From the NCBI GenBank assembly GCA_942493055.1, contig OW818680.1, positions 1,240,001-1,304,000 of the forward strand: DNA of 64,000 bases. The letters are read 5' to 3'. Under the pieces are notes generated by a model. The model was not told where the DNA came from, ran no database searches, and worked only from the letters and a program-made list of their open reading frames with translations. Below, one piece after another: positions 1 to 6,102 of the stretch. Position numbers and translations under genes: made by a program. The stretch is from CAIZQW01 sp942493055 (GTDB lineage Bacteria > Verrucomicrobiota > Kiritimatiellia > RFP12 > UBA1067). Within the stretch, counting starts at the first letter, position 1; every line of letters starts with the position of its first letter.

Positions 1-1
1 G

Positions 2-787
2 AACCGCTTCAAGCCTGAATGGTTCGCCCTCTCCAAGCGGTTGCGTTGCATGTTATCGCCTGCAGCAGGCCGCGATGTGATGGGCGCCATACCCCCACCC
101 CACATCGAAGCCCGTTATGGGACCTTCCACGGGGAGTTCATCGCAGAGACGGTACTCGGCCTCATGCTGGGCGTCAACCGCGGGATCCTCAGCGCCTACG
201 AGCTTCAGCTGGCCAACGAGAGATGGCCCTGGAGGCCCCTTTGCAAGCCTGGCGCCGTGCGCCTGCTGCGAGGTTCGCATGCCGTCATCATTGGCTTTGG
301 CAACATTGGCGGATGGATCGCACGCTTACTCAAACCCTTTGATATCCGGATTACGGGCCTTCGCCGGAATCCACCTGCAGAGCGTCCCGACTATTTCACG
401 GAGGGTGACACGATCGAGTCCATCTCTCAGTTAGACGCTGTTCTCCCCACCGCCGACCACGTGATCCTTGCGTTGCCCGTGGACACGGGAACAGACCATC
501 TGCTGGGCGCCCGTCAATTCAAGAAGATGCCCCGTCATGCGGTCATCTACAACATCGGACGCGGCAACTGCATTGACGAGCCCGCCTTGGCCACAGCCTT
601 GAAATCGCGCACGATCGCAGGTGCCTGCCTGGATGTCTTCAGCAAGGAGCCGCTGCCCAAAGACAATCCGCTTGCGAAAAATCTGCCGGGGCTTGTCCGC
701 TTGCCCCACGCCTCCGCGTATGCCGATGCGTACATGGAGCGTTACACCGATGAAATCATCCCCATGATCAAGGCGTTTATCCAATGA
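2..787 (+). CDS. D-isomer specific 2-hydroxyacid dehydrogenase (5' partial)
   Basis: NAD-dependent oxidoreductase of the D-2-hydroxyacid dehydrogenase family. The frame is open to the left window edge, and the residues before the first possible start (TTG at 41) already match the family pattern LR..-SPAAGRD, so the true start lies outside. The Rossmann motif GFGNIG is encoded at about 293-310. Downstream are the NIGRG segment with the expected catalytic Arg, a DVFSKEPLP segment with the Glu, and LPHASA with the catalytic His. The substrate cannot be told from sequence. The stop codon overlaps the ATG of tsaE (ATGA), so the two are probably co-transcribed. The family call is firm; the exact enzyme is unknown. 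Confidence 0.85.
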   Translation, partial: NRFKPEWFALSKRLRCMLSPAAGRDVMGAIPPPHIEARYGTFHGEFIAETVLGLMLGVNRGILSAYELQLANERWPWRPLCKPGAVRLLRGSHAVIIGFGNIGGWIARLLKPFDIRITGLRRNPPAERPDYFTEGDTIESISQLDAVLPTADHVILALPVDTGTDHLLGARQFKKMPRHAVIYNIGRGNCIDEPALATALKSRTIAGACLDVFSKEPLPKDNPLAKNLPGLVRLPHASAYADAYMERYTDEIIPMIKAFIQ

Positions 788-1206
788 CGTATACGGTTCA
801 TTCGCTTGAAGAGACTTGGCGTGTGGCGGCTGAGGTCGCTGAACAGCTTACGCCCGGCATGGTGCTGGCGCTTTCAGGCGACCTGGGTGCCGGCAAGACA
901 ACCTTCATGCAAGGTGTTGCCTTTGCCTTGGGCGTCAAGCGACCGATCACAAGTCCAACCTTCACGCTCTGCCAAGAGTACGATACGCCGCACTTCAAGC
1001 TCGTCCACATGGACCTCTATCGCCTGAACGGACCGGACGACCTGCTGACCATCGGCTTCCCCGAGCATCTGGAGTCCGGTGCCGTAGTCGCCGTGGAATG
1101 GCCCGAGCGCGGCGGCGATCTGATTCCGCCTGATGCGCTACATATCTCGCTGACACTCTCTGACGAAGCCGATACACGCACCATCGAGGTCGAAACTAGG
1201 ACATAA
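784..1206 (+). CDS. tsaE: tRNA threonylcarbamoyladenosine biosynthesis ATPase TsaE
   Basis: ATPase of the TsaB-TsaD-TsaE complex, which makes N6-threonylcarbamoyl-adenosine at position 37 of ANN-decoding tRNAs in the cytoplasm. The 140-residue length is typical. The P-loop GDLGAGKTTF is at about residues 32-41, followed by the family-specific segment ITSPTFTLCQEY and the Walker-B-like HMDLYRL, then VVAVEWPERGG. It starts inside the stop codon of the upstream dehydrogenase gene. It is the last clearly vertical gene before the integron remnant, so the integron sits directly downstream of a core gene. Confidence 0.95.
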   Translation: MTYTVHSLEETWRVAAEVAEQLTPGMVLALSGDLGAGKTTFMQGVAFALGVKRPITSPTFTLCQEYDTPHFKLVHMDLYRLNGPDDLLTIGFPEHLESGAVVAVEWPERGGDLIPPDALHISLTLSDEADTRTIEVETRT

Positions 1207-1220
1207 TACAAAATGACGGA

Positions 1221-1346
1221 TTACACCATCTGGTCTAAAGGACTCCGTACAGCCGCGCGCATGCCTTTGGCGACATGCGTGTAGATCATGGTCGTCTCAA
1301 CGTTTGAATGGCCGAGCAGCTCCTGTATTTGACGGATATCCACTAC
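1221..1346 (-). pseudogene. Integron integrase (IntI-type tyrosine recombinase), C-terminal remnant
   Basis: No annotated-length ORF exists here, but the reverse strand reads VVDIRQIQELLGHSN, then VETTMIYTHVAKGMRAA and VRSPLDQMV before a TAA stop at 1221-1223. The LLGH..V.TT.IYTHV pattern is the C-terminal box of tyrosine recombinases, with Tyr in IYTH as the nucleophile. The closing VRSPLD is a hallmark of integron integrases. Reading upstream, an in-frame TGA (1350-1352) precedes the homology, and the N-terminal three quarters, including the Arg and HxxR residues, is missing. The break coincides with the end of the GxxExxY gene. Orientation, running away from the cassettes, is as expected for intI. 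It cannot be active. Confidence 0.85.
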
Positions 1347-1879
1347 ATATCAGATGGCGGAAAGAAATCTGTCCTTTTCTCCCGCAGAGGCGCTGAGGCG
1401 CAGAGGGGATTTTCTTCAAGGCCGTTCACGCAGCGGGTGATTCCTGTCCTTAAAACAGCCTCTCCGAAGTTCAAGAGGTAACCCAGCTTGCAGCCAGTCA
1501 GCTTCAGATAGGTCTGAACCTGTTTCTTGTGCGCAGGAGAAACATGCTCCACGGACTTCAATTCCAGAATGACCTTATCCTCGATGATCAAATCTGCGCG
1601 GAACCCCTCATCAAACCTGATTCCCTTGTACTCAATTGGCACGGGCACCTGCCGGGCTACTTTCAAACCTCGTCCCGTCAGCTCACGTGCCAACACCACC
1701 TCATATACCGATTCGAGCAGGCCAGGCCCAAGCTCCCTGTGGATCTCAATTGAAGCCTGAATAACCCGTGTCCCGATTTCGTTTTCCCCCATCCTCTTCG
1801 CCTCCGCGACTCTGCGGGAAAACATTCCCGTCTCTTGGCTTAACCCTGACAGCAACCGTTCACGATCCTGCTCTGCCAT
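1343..1879 (-). CDS. GxxExxY protein
   Basis: Member of the GxxExxY family (PD-(D/E)XK-like fold, function not established), common in PVC and other environmental bacteria. The signature GPGLLESVYEVVLARELT is present, followed by FRADLIIEDKVILELKSVE, which carries the D...E.K nuclease-like residues, and by YLKLTGCKLGYLLNFG. I place the start at the ATG at 1879 because GGAAGG lies 7 nt upstream; an ATG at 1900 would add seven residues. Both ends of the ORF are made from a 26-bp inverted repeat (1381-1406 and 1793-1818). The gene ends exactly where the integrase remnant begins, so it may have arrived as a mobile unit. Confidence 0.85.
   Translation of the reverse strand: MAEQDRERLLSGLSQETGMFSRRVAEAKRMGENEIGTRVIQASIEIHRELGPGLLESVYEVVLARELTGRGLKVARQVPVPIEYKGIRFDEGFRADLIIEDKVILELKSVEHVSPAHKKQVQTYLKLTGCKLGYLLNFGEAVLRTGITRCVNGLEENPLCASAPLREKRTDFFPPSDM
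1381..1818. repeat. 26-bp inverted repeats bounding the GxxExxY core
   Basis: The segment at 1381-1406 (starting CCCGCAGAGGCGCTGAGG) and the reverse complement of 1793-1818 match at 23 of 26 positions. The pair encloses the conserved core of the GxxExxY gene and encodes parts of its N- and C-termini (FSRRVAEAKR and LCASAPLREK). The arrangement looks like terminal repeats of a small mobile unit, but no target-site duplication could be established. Confidence 0.7.
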
Positions 1880-1902
1880 GTGTAACCTTCCTTTCGTCAT
1901 TT

Positions 1903-2259
1903 ACCACAGGTCTTCCTTAAAAAGACACATGGCAATTGCTTGTCCTTCATGGAGTTAGGAGATTATCATCCGTTCGTAAATGATTAGGCCACAGTTGGCC
2001 TAATCACGGATAAAGCCAGTAAAAGCCTCAGAATAAGACCCTTATTATCCTTGCTTCCGACCATTGCCTCCCATATTAGGCCACAGTTGGCCTAATCACG
2101 GAAAAACCTACAAAAGAGAACTCCCGACCCAAATTTTTCTTAAAATATACGCAATTTCAGCTTGCTTTGTCCATTAAAAAGAGCAAAAATTTGCACATCG
2201 CTGACAAGGTTGCCAGCAAAAGCAACTTGAACCACATTAAACGTTCGCATGACATAACA
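1903..2259 (+). other. Integron leader region, copy 1 (candidate attI), no gene
   Basis: This 357-bp stretch has no convincing gene. It begins with ACCACAGG-TCTTCCTTAAA, which resembles the start of leader copy 2 (7689 onward). It holds two copies of a palindrome, ATTAGGCCA-CAGT-TGGCCTAAT (1983-2004 and 2075-2096), each followed by CACGGA. From 2151 it matches the leader block found again at 7768-7870 and 8462-8560. It ends in ACATTAAAC followed by GTTCGCA, shaped like an integron recombination core, directly before the first cassette-like gene. Calling it attI is inference from position and the core-like end. Confidence 0.5.
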
Positions 2260-2613
2260 ATGAAAGTCTTTGATACCATACGAGATTTCTTTGGGGCAAC
2301 AAAAGCTTCTGGTGTATCCGGACAAGAGGAATCCATCGGGGTCAAGACCGTAGCCGACTACCTCAAGCTGGTCGGAATGGATATCGAGGTGTCGCTTCAC
2401 GATTCGCCATTACGGTTTCGAGGTAAACTCACGGATTTATCCGATGACTGTCAGAAACTGATTCTTCGAGATGTTACGGAATATGACGATGCCCGAATGG
2501 GTTCGCCAGTGGTCGATATGCAGGATAAGAAGCTCATCGCTGTCACAGAGGTGTCAATCGTTCGAGTGTGTGACATGCATCCCAACACAGACGATGCGTA
2601 CTGGAGAACGTGA
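2260..2613 (+). CDS. Hypothetical protein, first cassette
   Basis: 117-residue soluble, acidic protein that I do not recognise. The ATG at 2260 lies 20 nt after the core-like GTT at 2243 of the leader, as expected for the first gene after attI. Frame-open sequence upstream is leader repeat, so an earlier start is unlikely. The chain has a short helical N-terminus (MKVFDTIRDFFGATK) and then alternating strands rich in Asp and Val. There is no signal peptide or membrane segment. No attC is clearly visible after its stop, although TCCCAAC inside the last codons could be half of one. Confidence 0.6.
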   Translation: MKVFDTIRDFFGATKASGVSGQEESIGVKTVADYLKLVGMDIEVSLHDSPLRFRGKLTDLSDDCQKLILRDVTEYDDARMGSPVVDMQDKKLIAVTEVSIVRVCDMHPNTDDAYWRT

Positions 2614-2681
2614 AGAAGACAACTGACATTCTGGCTCCTCTCGTGGGAGGCGCAAATACCCGACACCAAAATAAACCAAAC

Positions 2682-2710
2682 TTGTCTTTTTATAACGAAA
2701 GTGGCATTAT
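2682..2710 (+). promoter_or_regulatory. Putative sigma70-type promoter of the DUF4160/DUF2442 pair
   Basis: TTGTCT at 2682-2687 and CATTAT at 2705-2710 are separated by 17 bp, 27 bp upstream of the DUF4160 start codon. Integron cassettes carrying toxin-antitoxin-like genes often have their own promoter. The assignment rests on sequence pattern only. Confidence 0.45.
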
Positions 2711-2737
2711 AAAGCCATCAAAAGGAATAATGGACAA

Positions 2738-2998
2738 ATGCCTGAGATTTCTCGTTTTTTTGGAATTATCATCGCTGTGTTTTACGATGACCATAATCCT
2801 CCCCATTTTCATGCACGGTATGGAGGCGCTAAGGTCTCGATCGAGATACAGACCTTAAAGGTTATTGAGGGAAACATTTCACCACGAGCATTAGGTCTGG
2901 TTGTCGAGTGGGCTTCTTTGCACAAAGATGAATTGATGATGGACTGGGAACTAGCCAAAGCCAATCAGCCGCCGAAAGAGATCGAACCTCTCAGATAG
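2738..2998 (+). CDS. DUF4160 domain protein
   Basis: 86-residue protein of the DUF4160 family. The start MPEISRFFGI and the diagnostic DDHNPPHFHARYGG are present, then IEGNISPRALGLVVEWASLH and a terminal P-P-K-E-I-E-P-L. A purine-rich AAAGGA lies about 12 nt before the ATG. The stop is followed after 12 nt by a DUF2442 gene. DUF4160-DUF2442 pairs are widespread two-gene modules with a toxin-antitoxin-like layout, but their biochemistry is not established. Here the pair appears to be one integron cassette with its own promoter. Confidence 0.9.
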   Translation: MPEISRFFGIIIAVFYDDHNPPHFHARYGGAKVSIEIQTLKVIEGNISPRALGLVVEWASLHKDELMMDWELAKANQPPKEIEPLR

Positions 2999-3010
2999 GA
3001 GTATGTCTCG

Positions 3011-3271
3011 ATGCTTTATGATGTCATCAAAGCCGATTATATCAAGGATTACAAGGTCAAGGTGGAGTTTGAAGACGGACACTCCGGCATCGTTGATTTT
3101 GCCCCCTATATCCAGAAAGGAGGGGTGTTCGATCAATTTTCGGATCTATCCTTCTTTAAACGATTTTCCGTCTCGGAAGCATTAGGCACCATTGTCTGGG
3201 ATAATCAAATTGATGTTGCCCCCGAAACGTTGTATGAAAAATGCGAACCATACGCTTCAGCGGACGGCTGA
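3011..3271 (+). CDS. DUF2442 domain protein
   Basis: 86-residue protein of the DUF2442 family. Matching features are the N-terminal MLYDVIKADYIKDYKVKVEF, GIVDFAPYIQKGGVF, and the closing GTIVWDNQIDVAPETLYEK. AGGAG ends 9 nt before the ATG at 3011; an ATG at 3002 is in another frame. It is the second gene of the DUF4160 pair and its 3' end overlaps the attC site, as cassette genes often do. A partner role such as antitoxin is possible but not shown by the sequence. Confidence 0.9.
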   Translation: MLYDVIKADYIKDYKVKVEFEDGHSGIVDFAPYIQKGGVFDQFSDLSFFKRFSVSEALGTIVWDNQIDVAPETLYEKCEPYASADG

Positions 3272-3299
3272 CCGCCTCCGCTGATCGTTGACGTTCACA
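3242..3299 (+). other. attC site 1
   Basis: Imperfect palindrome with R''-like TGCGAAC at 3242-3248 and R'-like GTTCACA at 3293-3299. The core has perfect 8-bp arms, TCAGCGGA at 3257-3264 and TCCGCTGA at 3277-3284. It overlaps the end of the DUF2442 gene and lies 3 bp before the next cassette gene. Confidence 0.7.
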
Positions 3300-3301
3300 A
3301 G

Positions 3302-3754
3302 ATGAAAACAATCAGAAATAGCTCACTTGGATGGATACCTTTGCTGGCAATATGTATATTTTCTCTTTGTGCAAATGCAAACCCAGTGCCGCCTAGAGAA
3401 TATGATAAAGAGATACTGAGCTTTTGTTTCATAATCACAGCTGCACTCTGTTTCACAGTAGAGGTCATCGTCACAGTCTCGCTATTTAAGATATTTCACG
3501 ATGTTGAAAAGAGCCTTCAATCAATATGTATGCTGTTCGTGATGAATATACTAAGTTTTAGCTTAGTTTTGCTTCCGATAATAAAGTTTTCAAAAAGCAT
3601 TATTCTTGGCGAAGTGGGAGTCCTTCTGGCAGAAATGGTTGGCATTCGTATTTGCCTCGCTTCTTTGGGAACTGATACTTCTTGGCGCAGGTCATTGATG
3701 TATTCATTTGTTTCAAACACACTTTCGGTCATAATTAGTCTGAGCCTAAGATGA
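3302..3754 (+). CDS. Hypothetical integral membrane protein (cassette)
   Basis: 150-residue protein of unknown family. An N-terminal signal-like helix (WIPLLAICIFSLCANA) ends in an Ala-x-Ala-like site and is followed by NPVPPREYDKE. Three further hydrophobic helices follow at roughly residues 40-62, 75-95 and 130-149. A+T content is clearly higher than in the flanking chromosomal genes, which fits a recently acquired cassette. The gene begins 3 bp after attC site 1 and is followed by attC site 2. The envelope location is inferred from hydropathy; no function can be assigned. Confidence 0.65.
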   Translation: MKTIRNSSLGWIPLLAICIFSLCANANPVPPREYDKEILSFCFIITAALCFTVEVIVTVSLFKIFHDVEKSLQSICMLFVMNILSFSLVLLPIIKFSKSIILGEVGVLLAEMVGIRICLASLGTDTSWRRSLMYSFVSNTLSVIISLSLR

Positions 3755-3759
3755 GAAGA

Positions 3760-3830
3760 AGTGAACCATGCACCTCTCCCAACCACCGAACGCCTTCGGC
3801 TTCGGTGGTTGGAGGCTGCTGACGTTGGGT
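3760..3830 (+). other. attC site 2
   Basis: A strong hairpin pairs CCAACCACCGAA with TTCGGTGGTTGG around a GC-rich loop, followed by GCTGCTGAC and R' GTTGGGT at 3824-3830. The outer R'' is probably AGTGAAC at 3760-3766; TCCCAAC at 3777-3783 is the alternative. The hairpin core is nearly identical to that of attC site 5, so these two sites are close relatives. Confidence 0.75.
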
Positions 3831-3840
3831 CGAAGAGAAT

Positions 3841-4284
3841 ATGAATAAGGATGCACTCACAACAGCCTTGGCCCGATTCATCTCGGAGATGGATCGACAG
3901 GCAGGTTCCACGCAAGAAGCCGCAGACAGACCGCTGTACGACAAATTCCTAGCAAAGGCAGCCATCATCATAGCCAAGGTGGAACAGGACGAGCCGATAG
4001 GAGACGACGTCGCCGCCACAGAAAGACTGTTCGGGCATACTTGGTTTAGGGACGAGGATGCGTATACCAGAATCTATGCCGAATGGGACATGTTCAAGGG
4101 ACTACTGACACAGTCCATTCACGGCATGACCGTGAACGAACGTCTTTTCTCTCTCGGCTTGCTTGAAGAATTCGACAGAGCCGTTGCCAAGCGTGACGAG
4201 CCCCGTTTGCGTGCTGTTCTTTTCAAATGTTTCCTGAGTGAGGATAATGTGGCGGCAATTATCAAGCAACAGTTAAAGAAATGA
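3841..4284 (+). CDS. Hypothetical soluble protein (cassette)
   Basis: 147-residue, mostly helical, soluble protein of unknown family. The N-terminus MNKDALTTALARFISEMDR starts 10 bp after attC site 2. The middle part has many aromatic residues (HTWFRDEDAYTRIYAEWDMF), and the C-terminus AAIIKQQLKK is basic. There is no signal peptide or membrane segment. Its stop codon lies 2 bp before attC site 3, so this is a one-gene cassette. It may belong to an unnamed cassette-borne family. Confidence 0.65.
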   Translation: MNKDALTTALARFISEMDRQAGSTQEAADRPLYDKFLAKAAIIIAKVEQDEPIGDDVAATERLFGHTWFRDEDAYTRIYAEWDMFKGLLTQSIHGMTVNERLFSLGLLEEFDRAVAKRDEPRLRAVLFKCFLSEDNVAAIIKQQLKK

Positions 4285-4286
4285 TG

Positions 4287-4349
4287 CCCCAACAAAGCGG
4301 CTCAGGCAATCGGCGCAACCGCGCCTCAGCCTGGCCGCTAACGTTAGGC
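4287..4349 (+). other. attC site 3
   Basis: Textbook attC layout: R'' CCCCAAC at 4287-4293, L'' AAGCGGC at 4295-4301, L' GCCGCTA at 4334-4340 and R' GTTAGGC at 4343-4349. The L'' and L' segments are complementary apart from the usual offset. Confidence 0.85.
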
Positions 4350-4585
4350 CGGAAGGATTTAAAAAGGATTGAAAAAATCTTTACGGCGGCCGGCCGGGCG
4401 GTAGAATAGTGCCTGACCGCGGGCGCGGGGCGGCATAACGGAGTTGATGCGGACCCCGCGCCCGCGGCCAGGTGAGGTGCGTCCGGCGCAGCCCTCTTCG
4501 GGTGAGGGGGGAGAAGGAAGCGGCGGGCGGCCCAGGAAGGATTTTGACGGGACGGCGTCATGCCCCTTTCAACGGATGAAAGAGG
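4350..4585 (+). other. Cassette without a clear gene, GC-rich, with a 14-bp inverted repeat
   Basis: No credible ORF lies between attC sites 3 and 4. The stretch is strongly G+C-rich. It contains a perfect 14-bp inverted repeat (CCGCGGGCGCGGGG at 4417-4430 with its complement at 4454-4467), separated by 23 bp. Its first ~60 bp (GGAAGGATTTAAAA onward) recur after attC site 7 at about 6016-6076. It could be a non-coding cassette, encode a small RNA, or carry a terminator. Confidence 0.5.
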
Positions 4586-4639
4586 GCCTAACGTCCGTCC
4601 AACTGACGTGGATACACGCAGTTGAACTTTTCGTTAGAC
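4586..4639 (+). other. attC site 4
   Basis: R'' GCCTAAC at 4586-4592 and R' GTTAGAC at 4633-4639 are complementary at 6 of 7 positions. The interior pairs CAACTG (4600-4605) with CAGTTG (4619-4624) and CGTG with CACG. It lies 8 bp before the next cassette gene. Confidence 0.7.
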
Positions 4640-4647
4640 AACAAGAA

Positions 4648-4968
4648 ATGAGCATTCGTAATCAAAGCGAATATCCGAAGATGATGGCCTTCGCAAAAGG
4701 ATGTGCCAGCGCTTCCGCATTGTTCGGCCTCGGCATAACTTTCTTCACCTGTGTGACTTTTATCCCGACGGCTTATTCAATAGTCCGCAAGATCGGCCTT
4801 GTCCTCCTTTGGTTGTTTCTGTGTTCGACGATTTTCAGTGTTCGATCCTTTGTCATAGCGTACCAGTGCAAACGGGGACTACCACAGACATTTGATCGAC
4901 CTTGCCCAGAGTATATCACTGCGACAACACTTCTTCTGATCCTGACAACCCTTTTGTGGCCAGGATGA
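4648..4968 (+). CDS. Hypothetical integral membrane protein (cassette)
   Basis: 106-residue protein of unknown family. I chose the ATG at 4648, the first start after attC site 4; the frame stays open further upstream only because attC and the GC-rich cassette lack stops. Three hydrophobic segments are visible: about residues 22-45 (ASALFGLGITFFTCV), 48-66 (GLVLLWLFLCSTIF) and 92-104 (TATTLLLILTTLLW). The stop is 17 bp before attC site 5. Membrane location is inferred from hydropathy only; no function can be given. Confidence 0.6.
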   Translation: MSIRNQSEYPKMMAFAKGCASASALFGLGITFFTCVTFIPTAYSIVRKIGLVLLWLFLCSTIFSVRSFVIAYQCKRGLPQTFDRPCPEYITATTLLLILTTLLWPG

Positions 4969-4985
4969 CACGAAAGAGAAAACGA

Positions 4986-5056
4986 ATCTAACAATGCGGC
5001 CCTCCCAACCACCGTACGCCTTCGGCTCCGGTGGTTGGAGGCCGCTGACGTTGGGG
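4986..5056 (+). other. attC site 5
   Basis: R'' ATCTAAC at 4986-4992, L'' AATGCGGCC at 4993-5001, L' GGCCGCTGA at 5040-5048 and R' GTTGGGG at 5050-5056. The central stem pairs CTCCCAACCACCG with CGGTGGTTGGAG and is shared with attC site 2. Confidence 0.85.
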
Positions 5057-5058
5057 TA

Positions 5059-5592
5059 ATGAAAGACATGATGGAACCGATACCATTTAAGGGATGGATC
5101 ACCTTTGAGGATGCGCTCAGAGTTGAACATCTCCTCGTGCCTCGGAAGATTTGGTCTGTCTCGGGCGTCACCACAATCCTAGTCACTGCGACTATCGCCA
5201 TCAAGGTCATGGACATTGACACTTCATGGCCATTCACCGTCCTGTTCTTGGTCATCACAGCTGCTTTCATCGGCGGCCTGTTTTGGGTGATGCAACGCTC
5301 AAACATGAAGGCAAAGCGAAAACACTACGACAAAGACTCGATCGAGCGATCCGGCAACGTTAGTGCGGACAAGATCACTATTGTCACAGACAAGACCAGA
5401 ACGGAAATGCAATGGGACTTGTTCGACAAGGTCATCGAAGCCGACGACCTTGTCTTGGTAGCGAAAGACAAAGAATACATGGCTTTCGCGCCTTATATGT
5501 TTTCAACTAGGCAGGATTGGATGACATGTCGGGAGATAGTAAAAAAACTACAAGACGAAACCCCAACCATCGGCGACACCGAACGGCGCTGA
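5059..5592 (+). CDS. YcxB-like membrane protein (cassette)
   Basis: 177-residue protein starting at the ATG 2 bp after the R' core of attC site 5; the frame is open further upstream only through the attC site. Two membrane helices lie at about residues 35-50 and 60-80 (WPFTVLFLVITAAFIGGLFW). The C-terminal part, from VSADKITIVTDKTRTEMQW through DKVIEADDLVLVAKDKEY to FSTRQDWMTCREIVKKL, resembles the YcxB-like C-terminal domain found in small bacterial membrane proteins of unknown role. The last codons overlap attC site 6. The family call is by eye. Confidence 0.7.
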   Translation: MKDMMEPIPFKGWITFEDALRVEHLLVPRKIWSVSGVTTILVTATIAIKVMDIDTSWPFTVLFLVITAAFIGGLFWVMQRSNMKAKRKHYDKDSIERSGNVSADKITIVTDKTRTEMQWDLFDKVIEADDLVLVAKDKEYMAFAPYMFSTRQDWMTCREIVKKLQDETPTIGDTERR

Positions 5593-5622
5593 TCGCGCCG
5601 TTGGTGCGCCGTAACGTTGGGT
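5561..5622 (+). other. attC site 6
   Basis: R'' CCCCAAC at 5561-5567 and R' GTTGGGT at 5616-5622. The interior pairs AACGGCGC (5582-5589) with GCGCCGTT (5595-5602), and CGGCG with CGCCG outside it. It overlaps the 3' end of the YcxB-like gene by about 30 bp. Confidence 0.8.
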
Positions 5623-5644
5623 CTGAAAACAGAATGGAAGCCAT

Positions 5645-5950
5645 ATGACGATATTTGACATCGCGTTCCACCTTCAAGCCTCCAAGAATCGGCAATACCA
5701 AAACTCCACCCTGATAATCTTTGAGGGTATTGCCACATTCCTTACGCAACACTCGTTCGCCAAAGACAACCTTCTTGAACGTTTTCGCCAAAACCCTCGA
5801 GAATTCAAAGTCACAGATGCCGATATGACTGAAGAGGGGATGACCTGGCTTCGCCAACACTCGGACAGATGCCTGAAGAACATTGACCGACAGAAGGGGC
5901 CACGTACAGTTGAAGGGATCATCACGACACTTGAAAAGACGATGAAATAA
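5645..5950 (+). CDS. Hypothetical protein (cassette)
   Basis: 101-residue soluble protein of unknown family, likely all-helical. It has hydrophobic helix faces near the start (IFDIAFHLQASKNRQYQN) and a mixed-charge C-terminus ending LEKTMK. There is no signal peptide or membrane segment. It starts 22 bp after attC site 6 and stops 2 bp before attC site 7, making a one-gene cassette. I see no motif that suggests a function. Confidence 0.65.
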   Translation: MTIFDIAFHLQASKNRQYQNSTLIIFEGIATFLTQHSFAKDNLLERFRQNPREFKVTDADMTEEGMTWLRQHSDRCLKNIDRQKGPRTVEGIITTLEKTMK

Positions 5951-5952
5951 GG

Positions 5953-6013
5953 ACCCAACCACGGCCTCCTGCGTACGTCGCTACCGCGCCGCCGCAGAGG
6001 CCTGACGTTAGGC
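5953..6013 (+). other. attC site 7, end of the continuous array
   Basis: R'' ACCCAAC at 5953-5959, CACGGCCTC as L'' side, AGGCCTGAC as L' side and R' GTTAGGC at 6007-6013. The central arms CTGCG and CGCAG also pair. It is the last attC before the reverse-strand oxidoreductase gene. Confidence 0.8.
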
Positions 6014-6080
6014 CGGAAGGATTTAAAAGAGGATGAAAAAAATCTTTACGGCGGCCGGACGGGATGTAGAAGGGTGACGT
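6014..6080 (+). other. Truncated copy of the GC-rich cassette start
   Basis: After attC site 7 the sequence GGAAGGATTTAAAA and the following ~60 bp closely match the beginning of the gene-less cassette after attC site 3 (from about 4352). The match stops around 6080, before any attC, so this looks like a cassette cut short where the oxidoreductase segment begins. Confidence 0.55.
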
Positions 6081-6102
6081 CGACGTCGAGTCCAGGGCAT
6101 CG

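Noticed and set aside
41..342. Overlapping + and - strand frames at the window start
   Set aside because: They lie within the dehydrogenase gene, whose frame carries the family motifs and stays open to the edge.
1221..1346. XerC/XerD or phage integrase remnant instead of IntI
   Set aside because: The terminal VRSPLD motif, the adjacent attC array and the orientation away from the cassettes favour IntI. A profile search could still overturn this.
4444..4647. N-terminal extension of the 4648 cassette gene
   Set aside because: The extension runs through attC site 4 and the GC-rich cassette and has no coding character; the gene is expected to start after the attC core.
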